From Gp6-AA40 sp035571515 (GTDB taxonomy: Bacteria > Acidobacteriota > Vicinamibacteria > Vicinamibacterales > UBA2999): a stretch of 64,000 nucleotides of DNA. The first letter of the stretch is position 1, and each line of letters opens with the position of its first letter. The notes below the pieces were generated by a model, which saw nothing but the letters and a program-made list of their open reading frames with translations, searched no databases and was not told the origin of the DNA. This document shows positions 30,621 to 38,507 of this stretch, in pieces. Location: the NCBI GenBank assembly GCA_035571515.1, contig DATNCQ010000062.1:51376-115375 (forward strand), written 5' to 3'. The translations under genes and the position numbers were made by a program.

Positions 30621-32303
30621 ATGCGCGTTCTCCATTGTACGTGGACGCTGGTGCTGTTCCTCGCGGTCCCGGCGGCATCGGCCTTCGCGCAGGGCACGGC
30701 TCAGCCCGCCCTCGCAACGCCGGCGGCGGTCGGCTACACCGTCTTCCTGCGAGGCGCTGCGATCGGTCACCAGGACGTGACCGTTCGCTCGGATGCACAG
30801 GGCCTCCTCATCAGCGGCCAGGGCCAGATCGCGGAGCCGATCGACATCATCACGCGCCGCGCGGAGCTCAAGTACCGGCCCGACCAGACGGCGGAGTCGC
30901 TGACGATCGAAGCGCGCATCGGCGGCGTGGACATCAACCTGCAGACGACGTTCGAGAACGGCACAGCGGTATCGAAGGGGACGCAGGGCACCAGTCCGAT
31001 CGCCGCGACCGACATGGTCTCGCCGCAGTCGATGCTGCTGCCGAACGTGTTCTTCGGGTCGCACGCGGTGCTGGCGCGGCGGCTCGCCGGCGCAGCGCCG
31101 GGATCCGAGTACCGCGCGTTTGTCGGCCCGGGGCCGGGCGCGCAGGTGGCGTTCCGCCTGCAGAGCGAGGTGACCGAGCAGATGCAGTTCGGCACGTCCA
31201 CCTTCGACGTGCATCACTACGAGCTCGTCTTCGACAACGCGGGCATGCCGCTCACCGTGCATCTCTACGCCGACAACGTCGGCACGCTCGTGCGCGTCGG
31301 CGTCCCCGCACAGGGCCTCGACGTGGTGCGCGACGACATCGCCGGATCGATCTCGCGCACCCGCGTGACGTCGAACCCCGGCGACGAAGCGGTCATCATT
31401 CCGGCGCCGGGCTTCAACCTTGGCGCCACGATCACGCGCCCGACCGCCGCCGCCGGCCGGCTGCCGGCAGTGGTCCTGATCGGCGGCGTGGAGTCCGACG
31501 ACCGCGACGGGACGGCGTTCGGCGTGCCGATCCTCGCGAACCTGGCCGCAGGGATCTCGCAGGCGGGGTTCCTCGCGGTGCGCTACGACAAGCGCGGCTA
31601 CGGCCAGAGCGGCGGGCGGCGCGAGTCGGCGACGATCTCCGACCTGTCCGACGACCTGCGCGCGATCGTCAAGTGGCTCTCGGACCGGAAGGACGTCGAT
31701 GCGAAGCGCATCGTGGTGCTCGGTCACGGCGAGGGCGCATGGCTCGCGCTGCTGGCCGCCGCGCGGGACCGGCGCATCGCCGGCGTGATCTCCGTCGACG
31801 CGCCATCGACGACCGGCGCCGAGCTCGCGCTCGAACAGCAGCAGCACGCGCTCGACCGGCTGAAGGCCACGCCCGCGGAGCGGCAGCAGAAAATCGACCT
31901 GCAGAAGAAGATCCAGGCCGCCGTCCTCAGCGGCAAGGGATGGGAAGGCGTGCCGCCGGACCTGCGCAAGCAGGCCGATACGCCGTGGACGCAGAGCGTG
32001 CTCTCGTTCGACCCCGCGCACGTCATCGAGGACGTGCGGCAGCCGATGCTGTTCCTCCATGCCGAGCTCGATCGGCAGATACCGGTGACGCACGTCGAGC
32101 GGCTCGTCGACCTCGCGCGCAAGGAGAGCAAGTCGAAGTCGGTGGAGGTCGTCACCGTTCGCGGCGTCAATCACCTGCTCGTACCCGCGGTGACCGGCGA
32201 GCCTGACGAGTACGCATCGCTCGGCGAGCTGAGCGTCAGCAAGGACGTGACGGGCGCCGTCCAGGCGTGGCTGACGAAGACGTTCCCGGCGCCACGCCGA
32301 TGA
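30621..32303 (+). CDS. Secreted alpha/beta hydrolase-like protein lacking the nucleophilic Ser
   Basis: A protein of 560 residues. A signal peptide ends near ASAFAQG. Residues 35-235 form an all-beta-looking domain of unknown name. The C-terminal half is an alpha/beta hydrolase: VRYDKRGYGQSGGRRES, then the elbow VVLGHGEGAW, an acidic segment HAELDRQIPV and a His in GVNHLLVP. The elbow should read GxSxG but has Gly (codon GGC) at the Ser place. So it is either inactive, uses another residue, or carries a recent point change. Its stop overlaps the panB start. Confidence 0.82.
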   Translation: MRVLHCTWTLVLFLAVPAASAFAQGTAQPALATPAAVGYTVFLRGAAIGHQDVTVRSDAQGLLISGQGQIAEPIDIITRRAELKYRPDQTAESLTIEARIGGVDINLQTTFENGTAVSKGTQGTSPIAATDMVSPQSMLLPNVFFGSHAVLARRLAGAAPGSEYRAFVGPGPGAQVAFRLQSEVTEQMQFGTSTFDVHHYELVFDNAGMPLTVHLYADNVGTLVRVGVPAQGLDVVRDDIAGSISRTRVTSNPGDEAVIIPAPGFNLGATITRPTAAAGRLPAVVLIGGVESDDRDGTAFGVPILANLAAGISQAGFLAVRYDKRGYGQSGGRRESATISDLSDDLRAIVKWLSDRKDVDAKRIVVLGHGEGAWLALLAAARDRRIAGVISVDAPSTTGAELALEQQQHALDRLKATPAERQQKIDLQKKIQAAVLSGKGWEGVPPDLRKQADTPWTQSVLSFDPAHVIEDVRQPMLFLHAELDRQIPVTHVERLVDLARKESKSKSVEVVTVRGVNHLLVPAVTGEPDEYASLGELSVSKDVTGAVQAWLTKTFPAPRR

Positions 32304-33115
32304 AGATCAAGTTCCGCACGCGGGATTTCAAGGAGAAGAAGCAGCGCGGCGAGAAGATCGCCATGCTCACCGCCTACGACGCGAACATGGCGCGCCTGCT
32401 CGACCGCGCCGGCGTCGATGCGATCCTCGTCGGTGACTCGGTCGGCATGGTGGTCCTCGGCTTCGAGACCACGGTGCCGGTCACGCTCGAGGCGATGATC
32501 CATCACACCGCCGCCGTGAGCCGTGGAACCGAGCGCGCGCTGATCGTCGCGGACATGCCGTTCATGACCTACGAGACGACCACGGCGGAAGCGGTCCGCA
32601 ACGCGGGGCGTCTCATGCAGGAAGGCGGCGCCGAAGCGGTGAAGGTCGAAGGCGGCAGCGCCGTCCTCGAGGCCGTCAAGCGGCTCGTCGACGTGGGCAT
32701 CCCCGTGATGGGGCACCTCGGCCTCCTGCCTCAATCCGTCCATCGCGTGGGCGGATTCCTCCGGCAGGCCACCACGCCGCACGACGCGGACATCCTGCTT
32801 GCCGACGCGCTCGCGCTCGAGGAGGCCGGCGTCTTTGCAATCGTGCTCGAGGCCATCCCGTCCGACGTCGCGCGCACGGTGACGGCGGCGGTCTCGATCG
32901 CAACGATCGGCATCGGCGCCGGGCCGGAGTGCGACGGGCAGGTGCTCGTGACCAACGACATGATCGGCCTGTTCGACGGGCCCGTGCCGCCCTTCGTCAA
33001 GCAGTACGCGCACGTCGCCGAAACCGTGACGGCGTCGGCGCAGGCCTACGTCGAGGACGTCAAGTCGGGACGCTACGCGCGTCCGGCCGCCAAGGCCGCG
33101 ACACCAACCACGTGA
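32300..33115 (+). CDS. panB: 3-methyl-2-oxobutanoate hydroxymethyltransferase
   Basis: A barrel enzyme of 271 residues from ATG 32300, which overlaps the previous stop (ATGA). Key parts are MLTAYDANMARLLDRAGVD, ILVGDSVGMVVLG, VMGHLGLLPQSVH and TIGIGAGPECDGQVLV. It adds a hydroxymethyl group from methylenetetrahydrofolate to 2-oxoisovalerate, the first step of pantothenate synthesis. panC follows after one base. Confidence 0.96.
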   Translation: MKIKFRTRDFKEKKQRGEKIAMLTAYDANMARLLDRAGVDAILVGDSVGMVVLGFETTVPVTLEAMIHHTAAVSRGTERALIVADMPFMTYETTTAEAVRNAGRLMQEGGAEAVKVEGGSAVLEAVKRLVDVGIPVMGHLGLLPQSVHRVGGFLRQATTPHDADILLADALALEEAGVFAIVLEAIPSDVARTVTAAVSIATIGIGAGPECDGQVLVTNDMIGLFDGPVPPFVKQYAHVAETVTASAQAYVEDVKSGRYARPAAKAATPTT

Positions 33116-33116
33116 G

Positions 33117-33995
33117 ATGACATCGGACGTGATCGCGTCGATCCCGCGGCTGCGGGATCGAGTGGCGGAAGCCCGGCGCGCCGGCGGGCGCGCTCGCCCC
33201 GAGCCTGGTCGAGGGGTGGCCCTCGTGCCGACGATGGGCGCCCTGCACGCGGGACACGCGCGCCTCATCGAGGCCGCCCGCACGGAGTGCGGCCTCGTCA
33301 TCGTCAGCATCTTCGTCAACCCGCTGCAATTCGACCGGCCCGAGGACCTGGAAAAGTATCCGCGCGCATTGCAACCGGATGTCGACCTCTGCTCGGCGCT
33401 CGGCGTCGACGTCGTGTTCGCGCCGTCGGTGGCGGAGATGTACCCCGAGCCGCCTGATTGCGCCATCGACGTGGGGCGCGTCGCGGAGCATCTCTGCGGA
33501 AAGTTTCGTCCCGGCCATTTTCGTGGCGTGGCCACCGTCGTGATGAAGCTGTTTCAGATCGCGCAGCCGGACCGCGCCTACTTCGGCGAGAAAGACGCGC
33601 AGCAGCTGGCGGTAATCCGTCGCATGGTCGCCGACTTCAACGTCCCGATCGAAATCGTGGGGGTGCCGACCGTGCGCGAGCCGGACGGGCTGGCGCTCAG
33701 CTCGCGCAACCAGCGGCTGCAGCCGGACGAGCGGCGCGTGGCAACCGTGCTGTATGAAGCGCTGACGGTCGCCAGGACGCAGGTCGCCGATGGCGTGCGC
33801 GATGCCGCGTGCGTTCGCCAGGCGGCCAGGCAGGTCGTCGAACGGGAGCCAGCCGTGCGGTTGGAGTACCTCGAAGTGGTCGATCCGCGTGCAATGCAGC
33901 CTGTCGAGCGCATCGATGGCCCCGTGATCGCGGCGGGCGCCATCTGGGTCGGCGGGACGCGGCTCATCGACAACGTGATTTGCGTTCCACCATAA
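33117..33995 (+). CDS. panC: Pantothenate synthetase
   Basis: A protein of 292 residues. The HIGH-like ATP site is VPTMGALHAGHARLI, followed by VSIFVNPLQF, the YFGEKDAQQLAVI segment and the KMSKS-like LALSSRNQRL. It joins pantoate and beta-alanine with ATP. An extra stretch before the first strand (GGRARPEPGRG, near residues 22-32) is encoded by a CCCCGAG palindromic repeat and is not part of the usual family sequence. It follows panB directly. Confidence 0.95.
   Translation: MTSDVIASIPRLRDRVAEARRAGGRARPEPGRGVALVPTMGALHAGHARLIEAARTECGLVIVSIFVNPLQFDRPEDLEKYPRALQPDVDLCSALGVDVVFAPSVAEMYPEPPDCAIDVGRVAEHLCGKFRPGHFRGVATVVMKLFQIAQPDRAYFGEKDAQQLAVIRRMVADFNVPIEIVGVPTVREPDGLALSSRNQRLQPDERRVATVLYEALTVARTQVADGVRDAACVRQAARQVVEREPAVRLEYLEVVDPRAMQPVERIDGPVIAAGAIWVGGTRLIDNVICVPP
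33197..33216. repeat. CCCCGAG palindromic repeat inside panC
   Basis: CCCCGAGCCTGGTCGAGGGG, an imperfect palindrome read in frame in panC ahead of the ATP-binding motif. It is related to the copy at the hpnE start. Confidence 0.7.
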
Positions 33996-34006
33996 TCAGG
34001 TCGTCG

Positions 34007-35068
34007 ATGAGGACAGCGGCATTGCTTGCGATTGTCGCGGCGGCCACGATGACAGCGAACGGCCAGACAGCGCGTCCCGAGCGCAAGGGCATTACGCAGG
34101 TGCCAGGCATCAGGGTGGGCCACTTCACGCTGCCCGGCGGGCTGACGGGTTGCACGGTGGTGCTCGCGGACGGTGATGGCGCCGTCGGCGGCGTCGCACA
34201 GCGCGGCGGTGCGCCCGGCACGCGCGAGACCGACCTGCTCGATCCCACCAATCTCGTCGAGCGCGTGAACGCGATTGTCCTCTCCGGCGGCAGCGCGTTT
34301 GGCCTCGACGCGGCGCAGGGCGTCGTGAAGTACCTCGAGGAAAAGAACGTCGGCTTCAAGACCAGCGCCGGTGTCGTTCCCATCGTGCCGTCGGCGATCC
34401 TGTTCGACCTCGGGTTCGGCGGAAACAAGGCGCGGCCGACAGCGGAGTGTGGCTATAAGGCTGCCGGCGCTGCCGCCGGCGGTCCGGTCGCTGAAGGAAA
34501 CGTCGGCGCGGGCGCCGGCGCGACGGTCGGCAAGATTGGCGGCGGCCGCATGCCGATGAAGTCGGGGATCGGATCCGCGGCGATCGCCCTGCCGAACGGC
34601 CTGGTCGTCGGCGCCATCGTCGCCGTCAACGCGGTCGGCGACATCATCGACCCCTCGAACGGCGCCGTGGTCGCGGGCGCACGCGACGCGAACGGTAACA
34701 TCGCCGATGCGCGCAAGGTGCTTCGCGCCGGCTCGCAGACATCAACCCCGCGGCCGGGCGAGAACACGACGATTGGCGTGGTCGCCACCAACGCGAAGCT
34801 GACGAAGGCACAGGCCAGCCGCATGGCCCTGATGGCCGACGACGGCCTGGCGCGCGCGCTCTTTCCATCGCACACGCTGGGCGACGGCGACACCGTGTTC
34901 GCGCTGGCGACGGGCGGCTGGAACGGGACCGCGGACGTCAGCAACGTCGGCGCGCTGGCCGCCGACGTGATAGCCGAGGCCATCATCCGGGCCGCGGTGA
35001 TGGCGAAGAGTTCCGGCGGCCTCCCGTCGGCGTCGGACACGGGAACCGTACCCGCTAGATTCCGTTAG
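34007..35068 (+). CDS. P1 family (DmpA-like, S58) peptidase, secreted
   Basis: A protein of 353 residues from ATG 34007. A signal peptide ends near TANGQT. The fold is that of DmpA/BapA aminopeptidases: GIRVGHFTLPGGLTGCTVVL, VLSGGSAFGLDAAQGV, and the likely self-cleavage segment GENTTIGVVATNA, where the new N-terminal residue would act as nucleophile. It would cut short or beta-amino-acid peptides in the periplasm. The TAG stop is part of a hairpin repeat that separates it from the symporter gene. Confidence 0.87.
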   Translation: MRTAALLAIVAAATMTANGQTARPERKGITQVPGIRVGHFTLPGGLTGCTVVLADGDGAVGGVAQRGGAPGTRETDLLDPTNLVERVNAIVLSGGSAFGLDAAQGVVKYLEEKNVGFKTSAGVVPIVPSAILFDLGFGGNKARPTAECGYKAAGAAAGGPVAEGNVGAGAGATVGKIGGGRMPMKSGIGSAAIALPNGLVVGAIVAVNAVGDIIDPSNGAVVAGARDANGNIADARKVLRAGSQTSTPRPGENTTIGVVATNAKLTKAQASRMALMADDGLARALFPSHTLGDGDTVFALATGGWNGTADVSNVGALAADVIAEAIIRAAVMAKSSGGLPSASDTGTVPARFR

Positions 35069-35090
35069 GGGCGGGCTTCAGCCGCCTACC
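35064..35090. repeat. GTAGG-type hairpin repeat (imperfect)
   Basis: GTTAGGGGCGGGCTTCAGCCGCCTACCG spans the peptidase stop codon and nearly all of the gap before the symporter ATG. The stem GGCGG/CCGCC is short. Confidence 0.6.
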
Positions 35091-35091
35091 G

Positions 35092-36534
35092 ATGAATCTC
35101 CACCTCGCCCTTCTCATCGTCTATTCGGTCGCGCTCGTCGCGATCGGCCTGTCGATCGCGCGCTTGATCAAGGGAAGCGCCGACTTCTTCGTCGCGGGCC
35201 GCTCGCTGACCGCGCCGCTGCTCTTCGCGACGGTGCTCGCCTCGAACATCGGCGCGGGCGCCACCATTGGCGCGACGGGACGCGCCTATTTCGACGGGAT
35301 CAGCGCCTGGTGGTGGAACGGCGCCTCGGCACTCGGATCGGTCTTCCTCGCGTTCTTCATCGGCCCCCGCATCTGGCGCGCCGCCAAGGCCAACAACCTC
35401 CTCACGACCGGCGACTTCCTGGAGCTTCGCTACGGCGGGCTCGTGCGGGCGCTCGTGACAATGCTGATCTGGCTCGGCACGCTGTCGATCTTCGCCGGGC
35501 AGCTCATCGCCGGCGCCGCGGTACTCGACGTCGTCGCCGGCGTCCCTCGATGGGAGGGGACGGTCATCAGCGCCGTCGTGGTCACGACGACCTTCATGGC
35601 GGGCGGACTGCTCGGCACCGCATGGGTCAACGTGGTGCAGCTCACGGTGCTGCTCGCCGGGTTCGTCGTCGCGGTGCCGACGGTGCTTGCTCACGCCGGA
35701 GGGCTGGCGGGCATCGCGCGCGCGCCGGATGTCCCCGCGACGTTCGTGGACCCGCTCTATTCGGGCGGACCGCTTTCGGGGTGGTCGCTGCTCGTCTTCG
35801 CGCCCGCGTTCGTCATCTCACCGGGGCTGATGCAGAAGGCGTACGGCGCGGACAGCGAGCGCACCGTGCGGCTCGGCATCGGCCTGCAGGCGGCAGCGCT
35901 GGCGATCTTTGCGTTCGTGCCGGCACTGCTCGGCATGGCCGCACGGGCGACGCACCCGGGGCTGACCAACCCGAACATCGTCCTGCCGACGCTGCTCGTC
36001 GAGCAGCTGCCGCCGTGGTTCGGCGCGCTCGCGCTCGCCGCGGTGTTCTCTGCCGAGGTGAGCGCCTGCGACGCGATCCTGTTCATGCTGGCGACGTCAC
36101 TCTCGCAGGATCTCTACAAGCGCTTCCTGCATCCCGATGCCGACGATCGCGACGTGCTGCTGATTGCCCGGCTCGCGTCGCTCGCGGGCGGGGCGGGCGG
36201 TGTCGTCCTGGCGCTGCTGCTGGAGACCGTTCAACAGGCGCTCGCCATCTTCTATTCGCTGCTTGGCGTGAGCCTGCTGATGCCTGTCGTCGGCGGTCTC
36301 TACCTGCGGCGCGCGGGGGCTCGCGAAGCGCTCGCATCGCTTGCCGCCGGCAACGTCACGCTGCTCGTCGTGCGCTTCGTGGTACCCGCTTCCTACGCGT
36401 GGATCGATCCGACCGTCGCCGGCCTGATTGCATCCGCCGCGGCCTTTTTCGCCGTGTACAGCCTGAGGCGCGGCCCCGTTGACGTGCGGCACGGACCCGT
36501 CGGCTCCGTCGTCCCGGATCACGATAGGATTTGA
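35092..36534 (+). CDS. Sodium:solute symporter family protein
   Basis: A membrane protein of 480 residues with about 13 helices. The start is typical of the SSS family (helix 1, then KGSADFFVAGRSLTAPLLF). A sodium-site-like segment NIGAGATIGATGRAY follows. Later parts read AAVFSAEVSACDAILFMLATSLSQDLYKRF. It would import an organic solute with sodium at the inner membrane. The substrate is unknown, although the next gene acts on a hydroxy-dicarboxylate-like substrate and could use the imported compound. Confidence 0.88.
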   Translation: MNLHLALLIVYSVALVAIGLSIARLIKGSADFFVAGRSLTAPLLFATVLASNIGAGATIGATGRAYFDGISAWWWNGASALGSVFLAFFIGPRIWRAAKANNLLTTGDFLELRYGGLVRALVTMLIWLGTLSIFAGQLIAGAAVLDVVAGVPRWEGTVISAVVVTTTFMAGGLLGTAWVNVVQLTVLLAGFVVAVPTVLAHAGGLAGIARAPDVPATFVDPLYSGGPLSGWSLLVFAPAFVISPGLMQKAYGADSERTVRLGIGLQAAALAIFAFVPALLGMAARATHPGLTNPNIVLPTLLVEQLPPWFGALALAAVFSAEVSACDAILFMLATSLSQDLYKRFLHPDADDRDVLLIARLASLAGGAGGVVLALLLETVQQALAIFYSLLGVSLLMPVVGGLYLRRAGAREALASLAAGNVTLLVVRFVVPASYAWIDPTVAGLIASAAAFFAVYSLRRGPVDVRHGPVGSVVPDHDRI

Positions 36535-36542
36535 ATTCGTCT

Positions 36543-37625
36543 ATGAAATCTCATCGCATAGCCGTGCTCGCCGGCGATGGCATCGGCAAGGAAGTCGTCC
36601 CTGCCGGCATCGACGTGCTGAAGGCCGCGGCCGCGCGCGGCGGCTTCACGCTCGAGTTCACGCCGTTTCCGTGGGGCTGCGATTTCTACCTGCACAACGG
36701 CCGGATGATGGACGCCGACGCGGTCGATCGCCTGATGGCGTTCGATGCGATCTATCTCGGCGCCATCGGCGATCCGAAGGTGCCCGACCATATCTCCGCC
36801 GGCGAGCTGCTGCTGCCGCTGCGCCGCCGGCTCGTCCAGTACGTGAACCTCCGGCCCGTGCGGCTGCTGCCGGGCATCGCCTCGCCGCTGGCCGGCCGCA
36901 GCGCCGCCGACATCGACATCGTCTGCGTGCGCGAAAACTCGGAAGGGGAGTACTGCGGCGTCGGTGGCCGCGTGCATGCGGGGACGCCCGACGAGCTCGC
37001 GGAGCAGACGGGCATCTTCACGCGGCGTGGCATCGAGCGGATCGCGCGCTACGCGTTCCGGATGGCGGCGTCGCGGCCGCGCAAGCTGCTGGCGAGCGCG
37101 ACCAAGTCGAATGCGCTGCAGCATTCGATGATGCTGTGGGACGAGGTGGTCGAGCAGGTCTCGAAGGAGTTCCCCGAGGTCAACTACCGGAAGTACTACG
37201 TCGATGCCATCGCCGCGCGCCTCGTCACGCATCCGCAGACGCTCGACACCATCCTGTGCTCGAACCTGTTCGGCGACATCCTGACCGACATCGGCTCCGC
37301 GATCTCCGGCAGCCTCGGCATCGCGCCGAGCGGGAACATCAACCCGGAACGGACGACGCCGTCGATGTTCGAGCCGATTCACGGCTCGGCGCCCGACATC
37401 GCTGGCAAGGGAATCGCCAATCCGGTGGGCGCGATCTGGGCGGGCGCGATGATGCTCGATCACCTCGGCGAGCGCGCGGCCCACGACCGCATCGTCTCGG
37501 CGATCGGACGCGTGTTTGCCGACGGGCGGATCAAGACGCCGGATCTCGGCGGCTCGTCCACGACTGCGCAGGTCGGCGCAGCCATCGCGCAGGCGGTCAC
37601 GGAGGAAACCCGACAGCCAGCTTGA
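36543..37625 (+). CDS. Tartrate/D-malate-type decarboxylating dehydrogenase
   Basis: A protein of 360 residues from ATG 36543 (a TTG at 36531 overlapping the symporter stop is also possible). It belongs to the isopropylmalate/isocitrate dehydrogenase family: IAVLAGDGIGKEVVPAG, VRENSEGEYCGVGG, DAIAARLVTHPQTLD, CSNLFGDILTDIGSAISG and MFEPIHGSAPDIAGKGIANP. The segment WGCDFYLHNGRMMDADAVD is closest to tartrate dehydrogenase/D-malate dehydrogenase (TtuC/DmlA) rather than LeuB. It oxidises and decarboxylates a 2-hydroxyacid with NAD. Its end overlaps the convergent methyltransferase gene. Confidence 0.86.
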   Translation: MKSHRIAVLAGDGIGKEVVPAGIDVLKAAAARGGFTLEFTPFPWGCDFYLHNGRMMDADAVDRLMAFDAIYLGAIGDPKVPDHISAGELLLPLRRRLVQYVNLRPVRLLPGIASPLAGRSAADIDIVCVRENSEGEYCGVGGRVHAGTPDELAEQTGIFTRRGIERIARYAFRMAASRPRKLLASATKSNALQHSMMLWDEVVEQVSKEFPEVNYRKYYVDAIAARLVTHPQTLDTILCSNLFGDILTDIGSAISGSLGIAPSGNINPERTTPSMFEPIHGSAPDIAGKGIANPVGAIWAGAMMLDHLGERAAHDRIVSAIGRVFADGRIKTPDLGGSSTTAQVGAAIAQAVTEETRQPA

Positions 37626-38475
37626 CCGCGGCGTATTCCGGGTGCACCGACCCGTCGGCGCACCGGATGACGAGCGGCGGCTCGACCCACGTGCGCTCGC
37701 GCATGTGAGGCGGCACGTCGCCCTCACGCGTCATCGCGAACAATCCGATCAGAGGCGGCTCGCCCTCGCGGAAGACGACCGGCCGCCGGCGCACGACCGT
37801 CAGCGCCGCCCGCGCCGCGGCATCCTCCACGCGCGCGCGATCCGCTTCAGGGAATACGCACGCGAAGAGGCCGCCGGGCGCGAGATGCGCCGCTGCCACG
37901 CGTGCGTAATCGCGAATATCGCCGCGCATCTCGAAGCGGCAGGCGACCTTCTGCGGGTGGTCGCCTTCGATGCCGCTGCCGGGAGGAAAGTACGGCGGGC
38001 TGCCCAGCACGAGATCGAATGGCTCGCCGAGGGCGAGCGCGGCGTCGCTTCGAAAATCGCCGAGCCGAATCTCATAGCGCCCGTCGAGACCGTTGTAGCC
38101 GGCGGACTTCCTCGCCAGGCGAACGCTTTCCTCCTGCGCCTCGATCGTCACGAACCGCGCGCCGGGCAGGCGCCACGCCGCGATCATGGCGACCGCCCCG
38201 ATCCCCGACCCCAGATCCAGCACCCGCGACGCCGACGGCGCCCACGCAGTGCCGTACCACGCCGTCAGCACGTCGTCGGTGGAGAAGCGATGGCCGCTGC
38301 GAAGCTGAAAGATACGGAAGTGACCGCTGATGGCGTCGAGGGTTTCGTCGGGCGCTACCTCAGGCGCAGCATGCGCGCCCGGCGGGACGATGCCGGGCAG
38401 CGCCCATCCTTTGAAATGCGTGTCGATCCGTGCACGGTCGCGTGCTGTCACCTGCGCGCTGCCTCCCACTGCCAC
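37597..38475 (-). CDS. TrmN6-like tRNA (adenine-N6) methyltransferase
   Basis: A protein of 292 residues from GTG 38475. A second GTG at 38451 is equally likely, because the first eight codons lie in a tandem tract. The SAM site is VLDLGSGIGAVAMIAAWRL, and the catalytic motif is VLGSPPYFPPG, an NPPY variant. The opening FQLRSGHRFSTDDVLTAWYG matches TrmN6/YfiC, which methylates A37 of valine tRNA. The substrate is inferred only from this similarity. Confidence 0.8.
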   Translation of the reverse strand: MAVGGSAQVTARDRARIDTHFKGWALPGIVPPGAHAAPEVAPDETLDAISGHFRIFQLRSGHRFSTDDVLTAWYGTAWAPSASRVLDLGSGIGAVAMIAAWRLPGARFVTIEAQEESVRLARKSAGYNGLDGRYEIRLGDFRSDAALALGEPFDLVLGSPPYFPPGSGIEGDHPQKVACRFEMRGDIRDYARVAAAHLAPGGLFACVFPEADRARVEDAAARAALTVVRRRPVVFREGEPPLIGLFAMTREGDVPPHMRERTWVEPPLVIRCADGSVHPEYAAVKLAVGFPP

Positions 38476-38492
38476 CTGCCCCTGCCACCTGT
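38447..38492. repeat. Short tandem tract (TGCCACC / TGCCCC)
   Basis: Imperfect 7-8 bp units of the form CTGCCACC occur between and across the starts of two divergent genes. The tract resembles the GGGCAGG tract at 5952-5994. Confidence 0.6.
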
Positions 38493-38507
38493 CAGGCTAC
38501 CATTGAG

